Shown here piece by piece: positions 1 to 5,453 of a stretch of 6,989 nucleotides of DNA. The position numbers and the translations under genes were made by a program. How positions within the stretch are numbered: position 1 is the stretch's first letter; each line of letters starts with the position of its first letter. The DNA comes from Candidatus Omnitrophota bacterium (lineage in GTDB: Bacteria; Omnitrophota; Koll11; Gorgyraeales; Gorgyraeaceae), in assembly GCA_018818505.1 (NCBI GenBank), contig JAHIRR010000090.1, positions 1-6,989 on the forward strand, in the 5' to 3' direction. A model generated the notes under the pieces. It was not told where the DNA came from. It saw only the letters and a program-made list of their open reading frames with translations, and searched no databases.

Positions 1-2
1 CT

Positions 3-815
3 GTAGAGCACATCTATGCCTGTAAAGGAACATATACTGCCAGCCTCACAGTCACTGATAATGATGGCAAAACAGACACAGCAAGTGTCAGTATACAAGT
101 CAGCAAGGCTCCGCTAAAACCACCCACAGCTATAATTAGCGCCAATCCTACTTCTGGAGACGCGCCTTTAACAGTAAGTTTTGACGGCTCTGGATCTATC
201 AATGGTGATGGCAGCATTGTTTCATATAAATGGGTATTTGGAGATGGGGGAATAGCTACTGGCGCAAAAAAAACACACACATATGACACTAAAGGGACTT
301 ACACAGCCAGTCTTACAGTCACTGATAATAATAGATTAAAAAACACAGCGAGTGTTAAAATAACAGCTGATGAATCTGGGCCAATAACTAAAATATTTAA
401 TATAACAAGCCCGCCGATATGGGTAAACGATAAATATCCCATAAGAACAAAAACTATTGATATCCCAAAAGCAGATGAGTATGATCTTTGGATCCAGGCT
501 GAATACACAGGCGAATCGCAGATCGGAGAAGAATACCGACTGCAGGTAAATGGAGGCAGTATTGGCCCTATAATAGGAGATCGATATAACGGCCCTAATG
601 ACCCAACGCTCAAATGGATATCTCATGGTTCTTACAACTTAAGAGAAGGGGCCAACACTATCACCTTTCATAAGGGAGGTCAGCCAAACAGAATAGGCAC
701 TGGCGACCCTGGAGACTGGCGCGACTACGACCCGAGCGACGACCCCAGCCTCTGGACATGGTACCTTGGAGGAAGCGTTCACTTTAAGGCAATAAAGATA
801 AAAACTAGCGAATAA
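3..815 (+). CDS. PKD-domain surface protein, 3' part (5' end outside window)
   Basis: The reading frame is open from the left edge, without a start, for 270 residues to a TAA. Two PKD (polycystic kidney disease-like) repeats can be seen. One is partial (residues 1-33) and one is complete (about 41-122, with 'NPTSGDAPLTVSFDGSGS', 'YKWVFGDG' and 'HTYDTKGTYTASLTVTDN'). PKD repeats are extracellular beta-sandwich spacers common in bacterial surface and secreted proteins. Residues about 125-270 form a different, probably beta-rich domain ('DEYDLWIQAEYTG', 'YRLQVNGG', 'REGANTITFHKGG', 'GGSVHFKAIKIK') that resembles carbohydrate-binding or jelly-roll modules in style; I cannot name a family. There is no C-terminal membrane anchor. 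The stop overlaps the next start (TAATG), so the gene is probably translationally coupled to the pilin-like genes that follow. A role as an adhesin or tip component of a pilus-like machine is inference. Confidence 0.88.
   Translation, partial: VEHIYACKGTYTASLTVTDNDGKTDTASVSIQVSKAPLKPPTAIISANPTSGDAPLTVSFDGSGSINGDGSIVSYKWVFGDGGIATGAKKTHTYDTKGTYTASLTVTDNNRLKNTASVKITADESGPITKIFNITSPPIWVNDKYPIRTKTIDIPKADEYDLWIQAEYTGESQIGEEYRLQVNGGSIGPIIGDRYNGPNDPTLKWISHGSYNLREGANTITFHKGGQPNRIGTGDPGDWRDYDPSDDPSLWTWYLGGSVHFKAIKIKTSE
24..329 (+). repeat. Two diverged PKD-repeat segments (24-62 and 291-329)
   Basis: The 39 bases at 24-62 and 291-329 encode the same 13 residues (KGTYTASLTVTDN), the last strands of two successive PKD domains. 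The DNA copies differ at six positions, all in synonymous third codon positions, and share an identical 3' part (ACAGTCACTGATAAT). This is an internal coding repeat from domain duplication, not a mobile repeat. Confidence 0.8.
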
Positions 816-1372
816 TGACACACAGAAACACTCTACCCCCATTAAAAACAAAAGGCTTTATGCTCGTAGAGCTGATACTCGCAGTGCTATTGCTGGGATT
901 TATAGTAGCGGCTGCGTCGCTCTATGGAAAATACATCGGCATCATCCAGAGAGACGTGGACAAAAATGTGTTGATGTCCATGTCTAAATTAGGCAGCGGC
1001 CTTGAATATATGGTCCAGAGGATACTGCATAGCGACAATGACCCGATAGTCAGTATTAACGGGAAAGACGTAAAATTTGATGTGATCTATGGTGGAAAGA
1101 AAAGGACAGCCAGGATCTACTATGATGATGCTGCAAAAGAGGTCCTATATGACTATGATATAGATGATGCTGCTTCGGCAGAGGTATTTTTAACAGATAT
1201 TGAGAATCTAAAATTCATTGAAGAGGTTGTTGCAAGAGATGCTGATGGAAATCCTACTGAAAAGCGCCTGGGCATAGAGATAGAGGCCATGCACGAGGAG
1301 TCATATCCTATAAAACTAAGGACGTCTCTTGTAGGAAGAAACCGGGTAAACCCTAAAGCAATAATAAACTAG
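815..1372 (+). CDS. Type IV pilin-like minor (pseudo)pilin, GspJ/PulJ-like
   Basis: This is a 185-residue protein with a prepilin leader of 14 residues ending K-G, followed by F-M-L-V-E and a hydrophobic helix to about residue 40. The prepilin peptidase site is G14|F15 and Glu19 is the conserved Glu+5, as in class III signal peptides of type IV pilins and type II secretion pseudopilins. The rest is soluble, with a long amphipathic helix (about 45-72) and a beta-rich domain. The order of this gene, then a GspK/PilX-like gene, and the moderate size suggest a GspJ/PilW-like minor pilin; subclass is inference. The start at 815 is chosen because the next ATG (860) would remove the cleavage site. 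No Shine-Dalgarno is visible; the TAATG overlap with the preceding gene implies translational coupling. Confidence 0.85.
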   Translation: MTHRNTLPPLKTKGFMLVELILAVLLLGFIVAAASLYGKYIGIIQRDVDKNVLMSMSKLGSGLEYMVQRILHSDNDPIVSINGKDVKFDVIYGGKKRTARIYYDDAAKEVLYDYDIDDAASAEVFLTDIENLKFIEEVVARDADGNPTEKRLGIEIEAMHEESYPIKLRTSLVGRNRVNPKAIIN

Positions 1373-1375
1373 GCC

Positions 1376-1813
1376 ATGATGAAGCTGCGAAATCCAAAAG
1401 GTAGTGTAGCTATTATGCTTGTCTCAAGTATAACTATTGTGCTTACGCTGGCTGTACTATATCTCTATATACTCATCAATGCAAGAATAGACGCAATGCA
1501 CGGTTATAAAGACAGGTTTCTTGCGTATTACCTGTGCGAGACAGGCATATCCATTGCCATGCTTGACTTCGGCCAAGGAAAGATAGGCAATTCCAAAAAG
1601 CAATGGACAGAAAGAAATCTAGATTTTGAGATAGGCGGTAAAGACTATGCCATATATTATAATATAACAAAGGCCCATGGCTCTGCAGATTATAAAATAA
1701 CCAGTATGGTAAAATCTCCATTGGGGCTGGACAGGACTTATTACATGACTGCTGCTGGCCCAAGAGCATTTCCTTTATATATCAGAGGATTTGGAGGAGC
1801 AGGAGGAAAATAA
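1376..1813 (+). CDS. Minor pilin-like protein, PilX/GspK-type N-terminus
   Basis: This 145-residue protein begins 3 bp after the previous stop. It has a short basic leader (residues 1-9, ending K-G), a hydrophobic segment of about 24 residues (V11-I34) and then 'AYYLCETGISIAM' (50-62). That matches the A-x-x-x-A-E-x-G-x-x-x-A pattern seen after the helix of PilX and GspK proteins, which help prime pilus or pseudopilus assembly. If cleaved after G9, the mature protein would begin with Ser, and position +5 would be Met (M14) instead of Glu. GspK also lacks Glu+5, which fits a tip-type minor pilin. At 145 residues it lacks the large inserted domain of GspK, so PilX-like is the better description. 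The C-terminus is glycine-rich (RGFGGAGGK). Two adjacent ATGs (1376, 1379) are possible starts; neither has a clear Shine-Dalgarno. Confidence 0.78.
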   Translation: MMKLRNPKGSVAIMLVSSITIVLTLAVLYLYILINARIDAMHGYKDRFLAYYLCETGISIAMLDFGQGKIGNSKKQWTERNLDFEIGGKDYAIYYNITKAHGSADYKITSMVKSPLGLDRTYYMTAAGPRAFPLYIRGFGGAGGK

Positions 1814-1833
1814 GTAAAACAAGGAGGGTAAAA

Positions 1834-2172
1834 ATGAAGGTTCACAAGTTATTGTTTTTAGGTTTAGCTGTTGCGCTATTTGTTCTGGGCGGACTATTAG
1901 GGATTTTTTCCAATAACCTACAGGCCTCTCCACCTGAAGGAGAAGTCTCCGGCGGCGAACAGCCAGCCAGCGTATATTATGATGAGCACTGGAAGGCCAC
2001 AGAATCATACGTGGCTACAACAAGTGGTTATGTTTCTTTTGACCCATCTAGCCTCATGGATACGTCAGTAACAGGTGAGATAAAAGACGGTGTAGATGGC
2101 CCTTATTGCAGCCTCCAACCAGACATGGTGATAACAAAATGGAAAGTCCACGGACATATACATTTCGAATAA
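1834..2172 (+). CDS. Small exported protein of unrecognised family (family A, copy 1)
   Basis: This is a 112-residue protein with a signal peptide: basic start, hydrophobic core L6-F25 and a likely cleavage after 'LQA' at residue 31. The mature part is about 81 residues. I do not recognise the family. It is clearly related to the product encoded at 2377-2700: both have 'QP' followed by Y-D-E-x-W (here Y49-D-E-H-W53), then A and Y, and both end in a Val/Ile-Val-rich strand and W-K-V-x-G-H-x-H-F (W103 to F111). The start has a strong Shine-Dalgarno, AAGGAGGG at 1821-1828, five bases before the ATG. This is the best ribosome site in the block, so it may be made in larger amounts than its neighbours. 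It sits between a PilX-like gene and a small membrane protein. A periplasmic or secreted role linked to the pilin machinery is inference from context. Confidence 0.8.
   Translation: MKVHKLLFLGLAVALFVLGGLLGIFSNNLQASPPEGEVSGGEQPASVYYDEHWKATESYVATTSGYVSFDPSSLMDTSVTGEIKDGVDGPYCSLQPDMVITKWKVHGHIHFE
2127..2132 (+). promoter_or_regulatory. Shine-Dalgarno that supports the internal start at 2139
   Basis: GGTGAT matches the part of the Shine-Dalgarno complementary to the 16S rRNA end (GGAGGTGATC) and lies six bases before ATG 2139. It lies inside the coding region of the upstream gene. It favours this ATG over the upstream TTG at 2106, which has no such site. Confidence 0.5.
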
Positions 2173-2369
2173 TATTACTTATAGCGCTTTTTGCATGCGG
2201 GTTTGCATTAGGTAAAGGCGTTATTACGCGCAAAGATCAAAACGTGCCATCTCAAAAAGAGTTAAGCTCTGTACCCAGGCAAAGATTTCAGGCAATAGAA
2301 AAGGCCCTTAAAGAGGGAAAGACAGAATATGAATTTGAGATCGGATATACTCCTGTCTTAAACAAGTGA
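2139..2369 (+). CDS. Small membrane-anchored protein, unrecognised
   Basis: With the ATG at 2139 this is a 76-residue protein. A short N-terminus (MESPRTYTFR) is followed by one hydrophobic helix (about residues 11-26, IILLIALFACGFALGK) and a hydrophilic C-terminal part with a helical stretch 'RQRFQAIEKALKEGKTEYEF'. It looks like a small N-terminally anchored protein facing the periplasm. 'LFAC' is at best a weak lipobox because Phe is unusual at that position. I do not recognise a family. The start lies inside the upstream gene, so the two overlap by 34 bp in different frames, and the ATG comes from the codons of the upstream conserved K-W pair. A TTG at 2106 would add 11 residues but lacks a ribosome site. 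The downstream gene follows after a 7-bp gap. Its place between two paralogous exported proteins suggests that it works with them (inference). Confidence 0.65.
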   Translation: MESPRTYTFRIILLIALFACGFALGKGVITRKDQNVPSQKELSSVPRQRFQAIEKALKEGKTEYEFEIGYTPVLNK

Positions 2370-2374
2370 GGTGA
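2368..2374 (+). promoter_or_regulatory. Shine-Dalgarno that decides the start at 2377
   Basis: GAGGTGA overlaps the stop of the preceding gene and lies two bases before ATG 2377 (five bases if measured from GAGG). A GTG at 2371 lies inside this site and would add only two residues, so ATG 2377, giving the typical signal-peptide start M-K-K, is preferred. Confidence 0.55.
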
Positions 2375-2376
2375 CT

Positions 2377-2700
2377 ATGAAGAAGCTAACGACAATTCTT
2401 TTTTGCAGTATGATGGCGCTGGCCTTTGTGAATGAGGCGAAAGGAGATGATACTGGAGATCCATACTCTTCTAAGCAACCTAGCACTATAAAGGCATGGT
2501 ATGATGAGACCTGGGAGGCTGCGCGTTTCTATCGCACTACGAAAGTGCCTGGAACAGATCAATTTAAATACGCACCTAAATCTAGCCCTGGAGGAGATGG
2601 TAATCAGACCTACTCTAGAGGCGGCGCTACCATATCATCTGACCTGGTAGTTACAGAGTGGAAAGTCACAGGCCATACGCATTTTAGCAGCGGCTTATGA
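2377..2700 (+). CDS. Small exported protein of unrecognised family (family A, copy 2)
   Basis: This 107-residue protein has a signal peptide (MKKLTTILFCSMMALAFVNEAKG) with probable cleavage after G23 (A-K-G|D). The mature part of about 84 residues resembles that of the gene at 1834-2172: 'QPS', then W41-Y-D-E-T-W46, A48, Y52, and a C-terminal strand leading to W95-K-V-T-G-H-T-H-F103. The middle differs and is rich in Gly, Ser and Pro, so the pair is an old duplication and not a recent copy. Two His residues in G-H-x-H could bind a metal or ligand, but that is speculation. Its stop overlaps the next start as ATGA, so it is coupled to the following pilin-like gene. I do not recognise the family. 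Confidence 0.8.
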   Translation: MKKLTTILFCSMMALAFVNEAKGDDTGDPYSSKQPSTIKAWYDETWEAARFYRTTKVPGTDQFKYAPKSSPGGDGNQTYSRGGATISSDLVVTEWKVTGHTHFSSGL

Positions 2701-3047
2701 AAAAAGACTCTGGCTTAACCCTGATCGAGATCATCATCTCTATAATAATCATTGGCATACTGGCCTCTATAACGCTAGTGGGGATCTCAAAATACATAAG
2801 GGCCTCTGAAGAAAAAAAGGCCAAGCTTAATCTCAAACTCCTACTCGAAGATGAAAAAGACTTTTACGCATACCAGGCAAGATTTACTGACGAGTGGGAT
2901 CTTCTATCTGTAAAAAAACCCGTGGATAAAAAATACGACTACGAGATAACAAAGGCCACCTACAGTGATGTGGAGATAACAGCTGCCTCAAAAAATGAAG
3001 GCAAGAGTTTTACAATAAATACCAACGGGGAAATTGAAGAGTTTTAG
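2697..3047 (+). CDS. Type IV pilin-like protein (pseudopilin)
   Basis: This is a 116-residue protein with a six-residue leader (MKKDSG), cleavage predicted at G6|L7, then L-T-L-I-E with Glu11 as the conserved +5 residue. A long Ile-rich hydrophobic helix follows (about 12-33). Leu instead of Phe or Met at +1 is less usual. The remainder has the charged helix of a pilin N-terminal domain ('EEKKAKLNLKLLLEDEKDFYAYQ', split about 38-60) and a small C-terminal beta region ('FTINTNGEIEEF', a typical pilin-like ending). Role: subunit of a type IV pilus or type II secretion pseudopilus, inserted in the inner membrane before assembly. It starts at the ATGA overlap with the previous gene, without its own clear ribosome site. 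It is the last gene of the left block and ends 33 bp from the stop of the convergent gene. Confidence 0.83.
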   Translation: MKKDSGLTLIEIIISIIIIGILASITLVGISKYIRASEEKKAKLNLKLLLEDEKDFYAYQARFTDEWDLLSVKKPVDKKYDYEITKATYSDVEITAASKNEGKSFTINTNGEIEEF

Positions 3048-3080
3048 ATCACTTCTTATCTAATATCTTATTCACTAAAA

Positions 3081-3452
3081 CTACATAGGCCCTGAGATCA
3101 CACCATCCTTGTGTATTATATATAAAGGTGATTTACTGGGTATTCTCTCTGCCCTTGCCTCAAAATTCGGGGGATCTGTTAAATACTCGTGTACAGAATA
3201 TTCAAAATACCTCTCAGAATATCCGTTTGGATCCTCCATCTCCAGATCATTTATGTCATAGGCAAAAGAGCCATTCCTGGCAAAGAATCTCTTCTCTTCC
3301 ACCTGGATCAACCTAAGAGTGCTTAAAGCCTCCCCTGCCCTTCCTTTTTCAATGGTCTTAACATAGGTGGGTATAGCAATGGCAACAAGTATGCCCAAGA
3401 TTATGACAACGATAAAAAGCTCTATTAAGGTAAAACCTTTTGATTGGGGCAT
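3081..3452 (-). CDS. Type IV pilin-like protein (major-pilin or GspG type)
   Basis: This 123-residue protein carries the most canonical prepilin signal in the window: leader MPQSKG, cleavage G6|F7, then F-T-L-I-E with Glu11 at +5. The hydrophobic helix continues to 'AIAIPTYVK', with the Pro at about +22 seen in PilA/PilE/GspG proteins. The central part 'LRLIQVEEKRFFARNGSFAYDINDL' fits the alpha-1C and following loop of small pilins. Length suits a major pilin or GspG-like pseudopilin. It contains no cysteine, so there is no disulfide-bounded D-region. It lies 15 bp downstream of the exported membrane-anchored protein and is probably co-transcribed with it. No strong Shine-Dalgarno is seen. 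It converges on the left pilin block, so the locus carries pilin genes on both strands. Confidence 0.88.
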   Translation of the reverse strand: MPQSKGFTLIELFIVVIILGILVAIAIPTYVKTIEKGRAGEALSTLRLIQVEEKRFFARNGSFAYDINDLEMEDPNGYSERYFEYSVHEYLTDPPNFEARAERIPSKSPLYIIHKDGVISGPM

Positions 3453-3467
3453 ATGCTATCAGTAAAT

Positions 3468-4148
3468 CTATTTCTTCTTCAGCGAGTAAAGCACAAGGCC
3501 GAGTATCAAAATAGCTACGATCAGAAGAAGCACACTGGCATTCTGCATAAAGGCGCCAGATATCTTGCCAGAGCTTTCCTTTGAAATAAGGTCGCCATCT
3601 TCATCAGAGGTGGGTGCCCCCTGTTTCAGGCGCAGGTTTCCAACAGAGTCTATCCACAAGAAATGCTCACGGCCCTGGCCATCAGTTAAGACCAGATCTT
3701 TTTTTAGGGTGAGGGAGCCTGACATGACTGAGTCTACATCATTTCGCAATAGCTGGCTTGAGTCCAGCATATCAATGCTTTCAGCATTCATTGCATAGGC
3801 AGAGCTTGCGAGCTTTATGCGCGGCGACATCTCGCCGTCGCTTGCCACTTCTATGCCTAGCCATAGGTCCTTATTGAAATCTACATCAAGGGGCCTTATT
3901 GAACCTAAAAGCGCATTGAATAATCCATTTTGTACAGTAAGAATATGGCCTTCTTCCCAGAGGACATTGCCTCCTGAGGCCACATCATAAAATCTAAATG
4001 TCGTTAAATAATTTCCAGCCAGAGGATTATCGTCATTATCCGTGAATTTGCCCTGATAATTAATAACACGGGGAACATCAGCAAACGCGAGGACAGCAAT
4101 ACATAACATTCCGACCACAACCAACATCACTAAACGGAATCTCTTCAT
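3468..4148 (-). CDS. Exported protein with 'INYQGK' module and C-terminal membrane anchor
   Basis: This 226-residue protein has a clear signal peptide (residues 1-23, cleavage A-F-A|D). Directly after it comes 'VPRVINYQGKFTDNDDNPL' with later 'TFRFYDVASGGNVLWEEG', 'NGLFNALLGS' and 'EMSPRIKLASSAYAMNA'. These segments are typical of an uncharacterised beta-rich module found just behind the signal peptide in many exported or cell-surface proteins of environmental bacteria, often in proteins with tail-fibre-like repeats. Residues about 140-175 ('LTLKKDLVLTDGQGREHFLWIDSVGNLRLKQG') resemble a short beta-repeat. The end is a hydrophobic helix of about 20 residues (203-223) with a final KKK, so the protein is probably anchored by its C-terminus with the body outside the cytoplasm. 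The Shine-Dalgarno AAGGAGG (reverse strand, 4154-4160) is strong. Function is unknown; it probably heads a two-gene unit with the pilin gene. Confidence 0.8.
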   Translation of the reverse strand: MKRFRLVMLVVVGMLCIAVLAFADVPRVINYQGKFTDNDDNPLAGNYLTTFRFYDVASGGNVLWEEGHILTVQNGLFNALLGSIRPLDVDFNKDLWLGIEVASDGEMSPRIKLASSAYAMNAESIDMLDSSQLLRNDVDSVMSGSLTLKKDLVLTDGQGREHFLWIDSVGNLRLKQGAPTSDEDGDLISKESSGKISGAFMQNASVLLLIVAILILGLVLYSLKKK

Positions 4149-4168
4149 AACCCCCTCCTTTTTTTAGG

Positions 4169-4310
4169 ATGGCTGTGCCATGAACCCCCTGTACCATTCG
4201 CTTCGCTCAGGTACAGGGCACAGCGAGCATTATACTAAATGGCGAAGCCATGAACCCGAGCGAAGGTGTAACTCAAGTTGCATTCTTAGCGAGTGGTTCA
4301 TGGTGCCGAG
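4169..4310. repeat. Array of small palindromes (REP/MITE-like or leader RNA)
   Basis: This gene-free stretch is dense in symmetric elements. ATGGC-TGT-GCCAT-GAACCC (4169-4187) and ATGGC-GAA-GCCAT-GAACCC (4239-4257) are 19-bp direct copies that differ only in the three-base loop. An inverted copy of their end, GGTTCATGG, lies at 4295-4303. CCCTGTACC (4187-4195) pairs perfectly with GGTACAGGG (4210-4218) around a 14-base loop. CTTCGCTC in that loop (4201-4208) is repeated inverted as GAGCGAAG (4258-4265). The arrangement fits a REP/BIME-like or MITE-like intergenic repeat. Because it lies just upstream of the minus-strand gene starting at 4148, part of it could also be the folded 5' leader of that gene. 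No protein-coding signal is convincing here. Confidence 0.6.
4229..4234 (-). promoter_or_regulatory. Possible -10 element for the gene ending its start at 4148
   Basis: TATAAT on the minus strand is an exact consensus -10, about 80 bp before the start codon at 4148. The matching -35 position (around GGGTTC) is poor, so this is tentative. If used, the leader would contain the 9-bp stem-loop at 4187-4218 and the ATGGC/GCCAT hairpin at 4169-4181. Confidence 0.25.
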
Positions 4311-4377
4311 GCCCAGAATCATCCTCAGCGTCTCTATAACTTCTAATTATATAATAAGTTCGTAACATTGCAAGTGT

Positions 4378-4410
4378 TTTCTGTAACGTTAGCGTGACGT
4401 TACGCAGAAA
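4378..4410. repeat. Bulged hairpin with TAACGT/ACGTTA core
   Basis: TTTCTG-TAACGT on the left pairs with ACGTTA-CG-CAGAAA on the right. That gives two stacked 6-bp stems with a two-base bulge and a seven-base loop (TAGCGTG). It is flanked by A and T bases, but no T-run follows on either strand, so it is not a standard intrinsic terminator. The loop and right stem (TTAGCGTGACGTTA, 4389-4402) recur at 5627-5640. Confidence 0.55.
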
Positions 4411-4485
4411 GATTAAATTGCTATTTTGGGTCACGTAATGGTGCCATTACTATTGCAGGAAAGCAAGTTATTTGTGATTAAATTG
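4411..4485. repeat. 16-bp palindrome framed by 10-bp direct repeats
   Basis: GATTAAATTG occurs at 4411-4420 and again at 4476-4485, where it overlaps the stop codon of the minus-strand gene. Between the copies lies GTAATGG-TG-CCATTAC (4435-4450), seven bases of perfect symmetry on each side of two central bases. It follows the end of the gene on the minus strand, but no T-run follows, so a terminator is not supported. A protein-binding site or remnant of an insertion is possible. Confidence 0.45.
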
Positions 4486-5404
4486 AGTGTTTAATTGAAA
4501 ACAATGAGGGTCTATCGCTATATATTCTCGACAATTGTTCGACAGGCAACATTCTTTTTCTTCCAAGTAAAAGAGCATAATCATAAGCACTTTGAACTTC
4601 ATTGTCAATCTCGGCTTCCCTCATATGGTTCTTACCGTTGGGGCCATATTCCCTAAATCTTTCGAATTCCTTCATGCACAAACTTATACTATCAACTAAT
4701 TCTTCTGGTGACATTTTTACCACATCAGGCACATAAGGAGCGTAACTCATATATCTGACATCACCACTTGCAATTTCCTTCTCGAAAGTTTTCTCGAAAG
4801 TTAATCTGGCTCTTCTCTGTTGTAAAGGTACTTGCATTATTACAGCAGTCCATTGTAGGAAATTTTTTTCTTCTAACTTAGTTTTAATATTATCTGCATT
4901 TTCTTTTGTATTTGTTGACTTATCTTCTATAATGATTTTATCTTCTGGAACTCCATTATTTATAAGAAGTTGTTTCATAATCTCTGCTTCACTGATGACG
5001 CCTAAATCTCCTTTTATAGCATACTCTTCTTTCTGGGCATGTTCTATTAATGGCTCGGCAAGCCTACCTCTACCTCCGGAGACCACTATATTATTTACTA
5101 AGCCATCTTTATAAACGCCTGCAGCCTTTTCTATCGTCTTGATATCATCATTACCAAAAAGTATTAACAAATCGGCAGGGACATTGCGAGATGGCAGTTC
5201 ATTTCTTTCTGCAAGAAAAGTAAATATTTTTTGTAATTCCAAGAAGATTCTAAGACGGTCAAATGTGTCATCTTGCATCCCTATTTGAAGACGCAAAGTT
5301 TCTTTTGGAAGAGGAAATGAATATAGTACATCTGTAGACAACAATATTAGACATATCATTACAGTCATAATCCCAAAATTATAAACTTTACTAATCCTTT
5401 TCAT
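4478..5404 (-). CDS. Exported DUF218/YdcF (ElyC/SanA-type) family protein
   Basis: This 308-residue protein has one N-terminal hydrophobic segment (about residues 10-29), a signal peptide or anchor, so the domain is probably outside the cytoplasm. DUF218 hallmarks appear in order: 'ADLLILFGND' (77-86), 'NIVVSGGRG' (105-113), 'SEAEIMKQLL..NGVP' (138-153), 'IIIEDKSTNTKENA' (157-170, the E-x-x-S-x-N-T-x-E-N signature) and 'QVPLQQRRARLTFEK' (about 191-206), which supplies the conserved Arg region. Family members such as ElyC and SanA affect envelope integrity, and YdcF binds S-adenosylmethionine; the reaction of this subgroup is unknown. About 85-100 residues follow the last motif, and an extra helical segment (about 45-70) precedes the domain. 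A modest ribosome site (AGGTGG, reverse strand 5408-5413) precedes the ATG. The gene looks more AT-rich than the pilin genes and stands alone. Confidence 0.85.
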   Translation of the reverse strand: MKRISKVYNFGIMTVMICLILLSTDVLYSFPLPKETLRLQIGMQDDTFDRLRIFLELQKIFTFLAERNELPSRNVPADLLILFGNDDIKTIEKAAGVYKDGLVNNIVVSGGRGRLAEPLIEHAQKEEYAIKGDLGVISEAEIMKQLLINNGVPEDKIIIEDKSTNTKENADNIKTKLEEKNFLQWTAVIMQVPLQQRRARLTFEKTFEKEIASGDVRYMSYAPYVPDVVKMSPEELVDSISLCMKEFERFREYGPNGKNHMREAEIDNEVQSAYDYALLLGRKRMLPVEQLSRIYSDRPSLFSIKHSI

Positions 5405-5430
5405 AATCCACCTAAAAAATTTCCGTCTTC

Positions 5431-5453
5431 GTTAAGAATTTATCATTCTTAAC
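5431..5453. repeat. 9-bp-stem hairpin in the leader of the DUF218 gene
   Basis: GTTAAGAAT (5431-5439) and ATTCTTAAC (5445-5453) are perfectly complementary around a five-base loop. The hairpin lies 27 bp before the start codon at 5404, upstream of its ribosome site. It could be a leader structure or an operator; there is no directly adjoining T-run. A second small palindrome, CGGAT-CA-ATCCG, is at 5459-5470, and AAGGC-GGAA-GCCTT is at 5506-5519, so the whole leader is rich in symmetry. Confidence 0.5.

Noticed and set aside
14..851. Several minus-strand open frames (for example 14-289, 299-613, 639-851)
   Set aside because: They lie opposite the PKD-protein gene, whose translation shows clear domain motifs. 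The antisense products have no recognisable features and no ribosome sites.
3128..3316. 62-codon + strand open frame
   Set aside because: It lies antisense to the well-supported pilin gene at 3081-3452 and has no pilin or other motif.
4180..4365. 61-codon open frame on the + strand
   Set aside because: It is made largely of the palindromic repeat array and lacks a ribosome site and protein-like composition, so it is a chance frame through repeats.
4385..4410. Integron attC-like site (GTTAGC near inverted arms)
   Set aside because: The sequence GTTAGCG does not fit the GTTRRRY core and the paired second core and spacing of an attC site are missing. No integrase gene is present.
4378..4450. 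Intrinsic terminators for the DUF218 gene
   Set aside because: Strong stems exist, but neither is followed by a T-run on the minus strand, so standard intrinsic termination is not supported.
4149..4477. CRISPR array
   Set aside because: The repeats are few, of unequal length, partly inverted and not separated by regular spacers; no cas gene is near.
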